In this document: positions 1-8,700 of the stretch, in pieces
Layout: each line of letters starts with the position of its first letter
Position numbering within the stretch: position 1 is the stretch's first letter
From: an uncultured Roseburia sp.
Lineage (GTDB): Bacteria > Bacillota > Clostridia > Lachnospirales > Lachnospiraceae
Assembly (NCBI GenBank): GCA_947564465.1
Contig: CANOCV010000005.1
Coordinates: 18,816-82,815 of the forward strand
Length of the DNA: 64,000 nt
Reading direction: 5' to 3'
Notes under the pieces: model-generated
Databases searched by the model: none
What the model saw: only the letters and a program-made list of their open reading frames with translations
Told to the model about the DNA's origin: nothing
Program-made: the position numbers and the translations under genes

Positions 1-1412
1 CACCTGGCCATTTCCCTCTGCTTGGCTTCCGCCTGATCCAGATAGCCCCGCAGCTCCCTATCTACTCCCACGCCGCTCTTACGGATCGCATTGATAAAAG
101 ACTGCGTGGCAAATACCGGCGCCTTTAAATCATGCGCCATATCAGAAAAAAACGCCTTGCGCTCGTTCAGAAGCTGCATAACTTCCTCCGTGCGCTCTTT
201 CACCTGCTCTTCCAGATGATTTGTAAGAACATCGTTTTCCCGCAGGATGCGGCGGCTGCGCGATACCATCATAGCTCCGAATAGCAGCACAAGCAAAATG
301 CCGCACCATTCAAACTGCCAGAAAAAACGTATCGGTTCGAAGCGGTTGGAATACAAGAGGTTTGCAAACAGTCCCGCCCCGAATACGGCGCAGCCTGCCA
401 GAGTATAACGACTTTCCCAGCGTTCTGCCCCATCTCCCCGCGCGGCCCAAAATGCCGTACAGAAAAAAGTAGCCGCATAATAAACATCCGTCAGCCTGCC
501 ATGGAGAAATACCGCCTGCGGCCATACCGGAATGAACAGACACAGCAGAAGCAAAACTGCGGGCAGCAAAATCAGAACCGCCCGCATCCATTGCCATACC
601 CTGCCCGCTTTGGCATCTGAAGCAAGGGACGTCAGCTTCACAACGCACCAGCACATGCCGTACAGCGCCAAGCTTTGCGCAAAAAACCAGTACTGAGCTA
701 TGGGCATGGAAAAAAGAAACACGAAATAACGAAACATATATAAAGCATAACAGCAGCACAGCAGCGCGAACCAGCGCCCAAGGCTCCCCCCCGTCCGCCA
801 CAGAAAAAGCGTGAACGCCGCAAGCGCCAGCGGAATCGCAAACGCTAATGCATAAGAGAAACTCTGAATGTTCCTCGTTTTTGAAATTATTCCGGCCTCT
901 CCCAAAGCGGGCGGATAATACATTCCGCTGTAATATCCCTGTCCGGACGACGTCTCCACCTCCAGAACATGGTCGCCGGACGCCAGCAAAAACGTAATCC
1001 GTCCGTTACCCCCGCCGTCGGCAAGCTGCTCCCCATCCAGAAAAACGGCATAGTAATAGGCAAGCTGCGAGAAATCCGCTGACACGATCCGGGACGGGCC
1101 GTCATAGCGCAGCGTCATCCGGTAACACGCCTGTCCATGAGGCGAAACCTGCCGGTCCCCCCGCTGGAGACTGGAAAATTCGCCGATATAAGTAGGCATA
1201 TCCGTTACGCGCCGATCTGTCAGCAGCCATCCGTCAATTAAAAAAACGGGCTCGTCCCGCTCGAAATCCTGCCCGCTCAGTTCGATTACGCCGGACTTCC
1301 CATAGGGAGGCGGCGTCTGATATTTATTGTCCGAATAAAAAAGAACGGCAAAAAAAGCCGTAAGCAAGGCCAAAACGCAACACAACTGCCCCCAGATTTT
1401 CCACTGTCTCAT
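1..1412 (-). CDS. Membrane sensor histidine kinase, C-terminus cut by window edge
   Basis: This is the sensor half of the two-component pair whose regulator lies 44 bp upstream in the same direction. About 470 residues are visible. They comprise an N-terminal membrane anchor, an extracellular region of about 140 residues, several hydrophobic helices (roughly residues 165-370, a 7TM-DISM-like layout), and then a dimerisation helix with the H-box sequence FFSDMAHDLKAP. His427 is the expected phosphorylated residue. The ATP-binding domain lies beyond base 1. The ATG at 1412 has a GGAGGGG ribosome site a few bases upstream. The extracellular ligand cannot be read from sequence. Linkage suggests that the kinase controls the adjacent surface-protein genes, which is inference. 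Confidence 0.85.
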   Translation of the reverse strand, partial: MRQWKIWGQLCCVLALLTAFFAVLFYSDNKYQTPPPYGKSGVIELSGQDFERDEPVFLIDGWLLTDRRVTDMPTYIGEFSSLQRGDRQVSPHGQACYRMTLRYDGPSRIVSADFSQLAYYYAVFLDGEQLADGGGNGRITFLLASGDHVLEVETSSGQGYYSGMYYPPALGEAGIISKTRNIQSFSYALAFAIPLALAAFTLFLWRTGGSLGRWFALLCCCYALYMFRYFVFLFSMPIAQYWFFAQSLALYGMCWCVVKLTSLASDAKAGRVWQWMRAVLILLPAVLLLLCLFIPVWPQAVFLHGRLTDVYYAATFFCTAFWAARGDGAERWESRYTLAGCAVFGAGLFANLLYSNRFEPIRFFWQFEWCGILLVLLFGAMMVSRSRRILRENDVLTNHLEEQVKERTEEVMQLLNERKAFFSDMAHDLKAPVFATQSFINAIRKSGVGVDRELRGYLDQAEAKQREMAR

Positions 1413-1456
1413 ATGCGCCCCTCCTTTCTCCCCAGTGCTTGCCGCACGCGGCGCCA

Positions 1457-2542
1457 CTAACGGTCCGGCGGAACAAAACGATAGCCCTGTCCCCAGACCG
1501 TCTCGATAAAGCAATGGCCTTCCTGCGCCGTATCCAACTTCCTTCTAAGCCTTGACATGTGCATCTGCGCCGTCTGAGCGCCCTCCGGGGATGGCTCACC
1601 CCATACCATGCCAAAAATCTCCTCCGGCGTAAAAATACGCCCCGCATGTTCCGAAATCCGCCATAAAATGTCAAATTCAAGCGTCGTAAGCGGCAGTTCC
1701 TTTCCGTCTATCAGCGCCTTTCGCCCCGTCAAATCCAATAGGAGCGGGCCATATTTTCTCTGGACACAGTCGGATGCGGCCAGCTTGATGCGTGTCTTCA
1801 CTTTCATCCAAAAAAGCTCGGCAGGCGTATCCTTGGTAATATAATCTATACCGCCGGACGCAAATCCCTCCAGCTGCTTATCGGTCTCGGTCAGACAGCT
1901 CAAAAAAATCACGGGCGCCCCCGTCAACATGCGAAGCTTCTCGCAAATAGCAAACCCGTCCTCTCCGGGAATCATTACGTCCAACAGCACACAGTCGCAA
2001 TACTCCTTTTTGGCCAGTTGAACCGCCTCCCTGCCGTTTTGTGCCAGATGCGTAATGCAGCCGTGGCTTTGCAGAACCTTTGCCCAGAAAGCGCGGTCGG
2101 CAGAATCGTCGTCCACCAGCAGGATCTGCCACGGGCCGTCCGGGCGCACCGTCTTTTCTTCAAAAGCGCGGTTCTCTGCGCCGGACGATACGGCGGCTAT
2201 TTCCGTCTGATGCAGAAACTGCAGATATGCGTCCTTCACCTCACCCCGCCGCTGTCTGGATACGGGAACATTATGCCCGTCCTTCGTTACGGCGCAGTGA
2301 ACGCTAACGGCCTGCACGCAGCTTAAGTTGACAAGATAAGAGCGGTGTGTCTTCACAAACTCAGGCCGCGCCAGAATCTCTTCTTCAAAATCCGCAAGAG
2401 CGGCGGTCGCCTCGTAAACGGCGCCGCCTGCCAAATGAAAAAAAACCGTCTTATTCATAACTTCTACATATTCCAGATCCGCAAACGCAATCCTTACAAC
2501 GCCGTCTTTGCATTTCAGCGCAAATCCCTGCTCCTTCTGCAT
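1457..2542 (-). CDS. Response regulator with LytTR, receiver and OmpR-type winged-helix domains
   Basis: This is a 361-residue regulator with three domains. Residues 8-115 form a LytTR DNA-binding domain, including the HRSYLVNL signature. Residues 138-255 are a receiver with acidic cluster Asp144-146, phosphoacceptor Asp188, Ser215 and Lys237. Residues 265-358 are an OmpR/PhoB winged helix (TTLEFDILW, then the WGQGYRF wing). Response regulators normally carry one output domain after the receiver; here two different DNA-binding folds flank it. The start is the ATG at 2542, because GGGAGG sits 8 bases before it. A GTG nine bases upstream overlaps that ribosome site and is rejected. The gene precedes the sensor kinase at 1-1412 and is probably co-transcribed with it. 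Confidence 0.9.
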   Translation of the reverse strand: MQKEQGFALKCKDGVVRIAFADLEYVEVMNKTVFFHLAGGAVYEATAALADFEEEILARPEFVKTHRSYLVNLSCVQAVSVHCAVTKDGHNVPVSRQRRGEVKDAYLQFLHQTEIAAVSSGAENRAFEEKTVRPDGPWQILLVDDDSADRAFWAKVLQSHGCITHLAQNGREAVQLAKKEYCDCVLLDVMIPGEDGFAICEKLRMLTGAPVIFLSCLTETDKQLEGFASGGIDYITKDTPAELFWMKVKTRIKLAASDCVQRKYGPLLLDLTGRKALIDGKELPLTTLEFDILWRISEHAGRIFTPEEIFGMVWGEPSPEGAQTAQMHMSRLRRKLDTAQEGHCFIETVWGQGYRFVPPDR

Positions 2543-2576
2543 GGGCAACACCTCCCTGCATTATTCTCTTCTTTAA

Positions 2577-2606
2577 ATTATATCATACTGCGTCTTGCGC
2601 CTGCAA
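2577..2606 (-). promoter_or_regulatory. Predicted sigma-A promoter of the LytTR-REC-wHTH regulator
   Basis: A TTGCAG -35 box (2601-2606) and a perfect TATAAT -10 box (2577-2582) are separated by 18 bp. They lie about 35 bp upstream of the regulator start. The -10 overlaps the stop codon of the small ORF at 2578-2637. Confidence 0.55.
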
Positions 2607-2637
2607 TCACCTCTTTACTTGATTTAATAAACGGCAT
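2578..2637 (-). CDS. Possible 19-residue peptide (leader or remnant)
   Basis: A short ORF encodes MPFIKSSKEVIAGARRSMI. It has a strong ribosome site (GGGAGG, 7 bases before the ATG) and a good promoter 27 bp further upstream. It ends 35 bp before the response regulator, so it could be a leader peptide, a small signalling peptide, or a fortuitous ORF. Its start codon lies inside one arm of the inverted repeat at 2633-2712. No family is recognised. Confidence 0.3.
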   Translation of the reverse strand: MPFIKSSKEVIAGARRSMI

Positions 2638-2712
2638 AGCAACACCTCCCTGTTAATAACAAAAATATACGCAAATTTTGTTATCAAGTCAATTGGAAAG
2701 TGTTGCTATGCC
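2633..2712. repeat. Nested inverted repeat enclosing a promoter
   Basis: A perfect 13-bp inverted repeat (GGCATAGCAACAC at 2633-2645, its complement at 2700-2712) encloses 54 bp. Inside is a second imperfect inverted repeat built on ATAACAAAA/TTTTGTTAT. The enclosed segment holds a leftward promoter. The structure could be an RNA hairpin between the giant surface gene and the regulator, or an invertible promoter cassette. Confidence 0.6.
2664..2692 (-). promoter_or_regulatory. Leftward promoter inside the inverted repeat
   Basis: A TTGACT -35 (2687-2692) and a TATATT -10 (2664-2669) are separated by 17 bp and read toward the small ORF and response regulator. The whole promoter lies between the two 13-bp repeat arms. 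Confidence 0.55.
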
Positions 2713-2779
2713 TAAAGTTTGTAACAGTTCAGATAAACCGACCTGTTACGAATGTTCAATAACAAACCGTTTAACTGAT

Positions 2780-5700
2780 TTATTTTATGCCTGCTTTTTT
2801 CAGCTTGCTCTTCATTTTAGTTTTGTTCTTCTTGCTCATCTTCGCCGCAAGCTTTACTTTTACCTTGGAAGCCGTCCCTTTGAACGCTCCCGACTTGAAA
2901 GTCGGAACCTTCGTGCTCTTAAAAGTAATAGTCTTTAACTTCTTACATCCATAAAAGCTCTTTGAATCAAACGTTTTTATATTCCCGTTCACAGTGAGCG
3001 ACTTTATGGCCTTGCAGCCGTTAAATGCATTCTTGCCAACCTTCGTAATGTTCTTGCCGAGCGACACCTTCGTGATCTTCACGAACTTCGCGAATCCCTT
3101 CGCCTTAACCTCGGTCACCTTGCATTCACTGCCGTTAACCACAACAGTCGACGGAATGCTGACGGCGAATTTTTTCTTCTTCGCCGATGCCACGCCTTCC
3201 ACACTCGCGGTCTTTTTCACCGGATCTAAAACGACGAATTTTAAGCTGCCTTTAATCACGGAGTCGCCCTTTTTCAGTACCGGTGTCGTCCCCGGATTCG
3301 TCGTCCCTGGGTTCGTAGTCCCCGGATTCGTCGTTCCTGGTTTCGTCGTTCCCGGATCAGTTGTTCCCGGATCAGTTGTTCCCGGATCGGTTGTTCCCGG
3401 ATCGGTTGTTCCCGGATCGGTTGTTCCCGGATCAGACGGATTTTGTGCTTCTTCCTCTTTTAGTTGTGCATCCGTCTTAATTGCTGCCACATCTGTTTTT
3501 GCCTTGTTCAATACAGTCTGCACAGCATCTGAATCTGCGGCATCGTCAACTTCTTTCATGGCGTCACGGATAACCTCTGTCAGCGCATTCCATTCGGCTT
3601 CGCGGTAAAGCGCTTTCTTTTCATCCGTAAGGAACGTCTCCAGTTCCCGTTTCGCCTGATCCTTTACTGCTGACAGCACTTTTTGCTCTTTCGTCAGAAT
3701 GCCGGCAATTCTATCTTCTGCCTGTCGCAGCGCTTCCTGCACCGTCTCATTATCTACTGCATCTTCAATATTTGCCAGTGCCTCCGCAACAATGGACCGA
3801 ATCTCATCCTGATCTTCCTCGTCGTACTTGGCAAGCTCGCTTTCAGTCAGATATGCGTTCAGCTTATTCGTTGCTTCTGTCCTGCCTGTTTCCGCTTCCG
3901 CATCCACCTCTGCTTTGGTCTTGATTCCTTCAATTGACTTTTTCGCCTCATCTAAAGCATCCCGCATAGTTTTCACATCCGAAGCTCTCTCAATGGTTTT
4001 CCCTGCCCCTTCCAGCGCTTCCGCTATCTCGTTCTGCTGTGCCTCATAATAATCCTCATAGTTGATTTCCTGTCCCAGATTATCAAGTTCTGACTGAATC
4101 TGCCTGCGCATCTCTTCTGTCTTTTCTGCAAACACCGCCTCTAAAACAGACATCGCATTCTTTATTGCTTCGATGTCTCCGCCTGCATTTGCAATTGCTT
4201 CCTCTGCCTGCGCAAGCGCCGCCTGCAGCGTTTCGCGGTCTGCTTCGTCATAATCGGAAATCAATTCTTCGTACTGTTTTAGCCTTTCCGGTATTTCCTC
4301 GACGACATTCTGTCCCGCCTTGATTTCCTCCGGATTCAGGCTATATGCCCCTTCCGTAAACATATTAACGCGTACAACCGGCACACATGAAACCGAAATT
4401 CCATCACATGGGTTCATCGAGTTCACACTTCCGTCCTGCATGGTCAGTCGCGCCATACTTGAACTTTGAACCGTTGAACTCTGCCACCAGAAGCGCGCAT
4501 TGTATGAAAGTGCAGAAGCATAATCGCTCGGAGATACAACCCTGCTCTTTTGCGCCGCCGCGCTTCGATGAAAGCCATACTCCTCTTTCAGCAGAGCGCC
4601 GTAAGACGGCAGGGAAATCAAATCATCCGCCACGTATCCCTCGTCATCTGTCAAAACGGGACTGATAAGAATCTCCTGCTGCGTCAGGTTAAACGCCTCA
4701 TTGCAGAAATCTCCGGTCAGCCACTCGCGCAGTGTACTGTCCTTCCATTCCGCATACCCGGACTCGTTAAACTTCTTCGCATCCAGTCCGTTGTCCGCCA
4801 TCAGCAGGAGGGATGCCGTCTCCCCGTCCCCCGTCATTTCTTTCTGCAGGACGCGCCATTTGATCGGTTCCCATCTAAAGTAAGAGCTGCGATACTTGCG
4901 GTATTTCTTTCTGACGCCGTCTATTTCCACCCATGCGTCTTCTCCGTCTTCCTTGTCTGCCATTGCCGCCTGTACCGCCGCAGTCTCATCCGCGTCCGAA
5001 ACAAGGGACTGCGGGTAGCTGCCGAAATATACATAGCTGTATGATGCGGAATTTTCTTCGGGATTTTCCGCCGCAACCGGATTTTTAAGATTCTCTGCTT
5101 CCGGGTGCGTCTCCTCCCATTCTTTCATCTTTATCTCGCCTATCGTCAATACGCCGTCCAGCCTTTCTTTGGCTGCTTGAAGCGCATTTTGTATCTCTTC
5201 CTCGTCTCCCGCGTTTTCAATATTCGCATTTCCTTCTTCGCGGATCGCCCTGCGCTCCTCCTGCTGCTTCGCGTAATAGGCATCGTCGTTTGCTTTGTAT
5301 GCGGCAAGCTCTGCCTTTGCGGCATCCTTTTTCAAATCCAACTCCGTCTTCCACAATTCGGATGCTGCATTCACATGGAGAACCGGCACAACGCCCTGCT
5401 TGAAAAACGTGTTTGCGCCAACCGGGCAGACAAAGCCATAATAAAATGTCCTCGAAAAGTCTGCCTGGTTCTCGTCTGTAAATCCCGGCGAACGCGTCCA
5501 CGTAAACTGCCCTGATCCGGAATCTTTCCTTGCAGCGTCAAACGACTCGAATCCGAGGGATTCCTGATAATACTTCAAAACCTTCTCAACATCTCCCGCA
5601 AGAATATCCTCCAGATCCCCCTTATACATACCCGGCAATGCCTGAACCAATCCTATTTGATAATCCGTCTGCGTCTGCTGGCGGCTGCTAACGGGCTGTC

Positions 5701-8700
5701 TGTTGCCATTTCCCCTGTTATCATGCAGCGGGCAGAACCCGTATTTCTCCTGATACAGCTCATTGTATGAGAGCAGATATACCCTATCCTCCGTCGTATC
5801 GGCTGCCACGTTTACGGCATTCCCATGGTCGGCATCCGGGAACTGTACCTGCCATGTGAGCACCGCATCCTGCTCATCGGCATTAAACGCTGCCTCAAAG
5901 AAGTCCTGATTCAGCCATGTGCGAAGGTCACTGTTCCTCCATGTTACCGCGTTTACCTCGCGGTCCATCTGACGGTACTCAATTTTTTGATCCGCCATCA
6001 GATACAGGGAATTTGTCTCGTTTTCGATCTGCAGCACCTTCCACTTGACGGGCTCCCATTTATAATAGGTCGTGATCACGTCGTCGCCTTCGCCGATTTT
6101 CGTGATTTTCAGCCTGCGGTACTTACTGCCGTCTATTTCGGCGTCATAGATTTCCATATAGCTGCTTTCTATGCCGGTATCGACTGCGGCCGCATCGCCC
6201 GCTTCGATTGCCGCATCAACCGCGGCCGTTATGTTCTTGTCCGTCACCTTAGACTGTGGATAGCTGCCGAGGTACACATAGCTCCACTCGGTCACGTCCT
6301 TATCCTCATCGCCCTCTGCCACTGCACCGTCCGTTAAGACATGGGTATGCTTCGGATTGCTCAGTCCCTCCAGACGCTTCAGCACTTTCTCCTGTTCCTT
6401 TGTAGGAATCTTCGCAATGTCTTCCTTTGCCGCATCGAGAACAGACGTCACGTCCCCCGTATTTTCGGCATCCTCAAGCTCCTGCTTTGCCTCTTCAATG
6501 GCCGCCAGCACCTTCACCCACGCTTCCTCGGAATAATCGTCCTTCAGGTAGCCTGTTTCCAGTTCTCTCTTCGCATCTTCTATGGCCTGCTCCACAATGA
6601 ACGGATCCTTGCTGCCGCTCTCCGGCTCAAAGGACCAGTATCCGCTGCTCTTTAAAACACGCAAGGCAGGAACGACATAGGCTTTTACGAGATAATTAAT
6701 CTCTTGATTGCTTATGGTATAAGCCTGATATGGCAGATTATCCGTCACAGTACCATCCTGACTTTCATCATTAAAACCGGCATTCACTGTCGCAACCGTA
6801 TTATCCGTATCACTTACTCCTCGCAGCCACCAGAAGTCCTTTAACGGTTCCGCATAACCGGATGCCAAGGTTGGCGACATCGCGCCCCAGTAGCTCCTTA
6901 TGGCATCACAATAATCATTTTTTTCAATGTGCCGACTTGCAGAAGCTTTCGCCGCATCCTTACAGAATCCATACGCCTCTTTCGTCGCTTCCTCCTTAGT
7001 CAGCAGATAAACACTGCTCTCCTCCCCTTCAATGTTCTCCGGAATGATAGCTTCTCTCTCTCTTTCGTTAAAAGCATTCTTCAAAAAATCTTCATTCAGA
7101 AAACTCTTCATATAGCTATTGTTCCACCTGGCATTCGACCACCACAAGCTCCCGCTGCCTTCCATATATTTTTCCACGGAAACCGTCGAATCAGCGACCA
7201 CAAATAAGGAATCCTCGTCATTCTGAAGGACTCTCCATTTGATCGGCTCCCATTTGTACCAGCCCATTTGGTATATATATGTATACTTCTCACCGTTTAA
7301 CGTCACTTCTTTTCTTGACACAGCAGTCATATCACCACTGCCAGTCCACGAGCCGTCGATATCATTCAGCTCTTCAATGAGCGCTTTGTCCTTGACTTCC
7401 GTCTGTGGAGACGAGCCAAAATAAATATATTTCCAATCTGTTGTATCCTCATCGCCGTTCGCATTACAATGATGCACCGGATCCAACTCCATCGTCTCTA
7501 AATCGCCCCGCGCCTCTGCCCGGTAGTCCGAATCCGTCTTAATCTTTGCAATCGCTGCAATTGCCGCTTCCAGCGCACTTTTGACGGCAGATGGGCTTCC
7601 CGCCCGCTCAATTGCGGCTTTTCCGTCCGCAACCGCCGCCGTCCACGTCTTCCGCTCCGCTTTCCGGTAGTGAGCCGCACTCCGATAATTTTCCAGTTTC
7701 TCTTTGGCGGATGCTTTCTCCTGCCGCAGAATCGTCTCCTCACTCACCCACTGGTCGGATGAGAGGCTGATATACATAGCCGGCGCGCAGGAGACCAGGA
7801 GATTACCGTATGTCTCATAATTTTCTATAATATCTCCGTTCGATCCTACCACGGTGGCAGCCGAAGCGTCATCATCAGCCCTCAGCCACCATGTGTCCGA
7901 AGCAGCATAACTGCTTTTCTTACGGGCATATTCACTGACAGACAGTACACGCGCCGGCAGCTTATCTGCCGTTTGGAATCCATAAGATTCGTTCCTCACG
8001 TCCTCAGCCGACAGCAGGAAAAGCTTGTCGCCTCCCTGCGCTGTAATAGCTTCGCGCTGCGCGGCGTCAAAGGCCGTCATATAAAAACTGTGCACCTTCT
8101 CCTGCTTCTCATCCTTAATATATTGAGACATGTATCTCACGCCCCCGTTATCATAATCCTCACACAAATAGAAGTAATAGGAAAAGAAATTATTCGGCGC
8201 CTGATAATTCGGTTCATAGACCGTGTTCATCTCTTCATTGTTCAGCCAGTCCTTGATCCGGCTATTTGTCCATGCAAACCCCGTTCCTGTCTGATTATAA
8301 TCGATATAATCAAGCCCCATGTCCGCCATGACCAAAAGCTTATCTTCCGTTTTCTGCAGAACCCTCCAGCGGATTGGTTCCCATTTGTAATAAACAAAGC
8401 AATCCGTCAAGCTCGTATTATCATAATAAAGGCCATGCTTTGTATAGATTCTACGGTATTTCACACCGTCAACCGTGGCGTCCCCGTTGGCGTCATACGA
8501 CGCGTTTTTAATGGCATCCGTCAAATCATCTCCCGTAACCTCCGTCTGCGGATAGCTTCCGAAATAGATATAGCTCCAGCTTCCCGCCGTCGGATTGCCT
8601 ACCATGCCGCTCTGATCCGGCGCCTGAAAGACCACATCTTCGGCTGCCACTGTCTGAATATCCGTCTGTTCTACGTCCGGCGCATAGCTCTCGGCCGGCG

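Noticed and set aside
2678..2938. Rightward ORF opposite the end of the giant surface gene
   Set aside because: It lies on the antisense of the Lys-rich repeat tail, has a weak ribosome site, and no protein-like composition.
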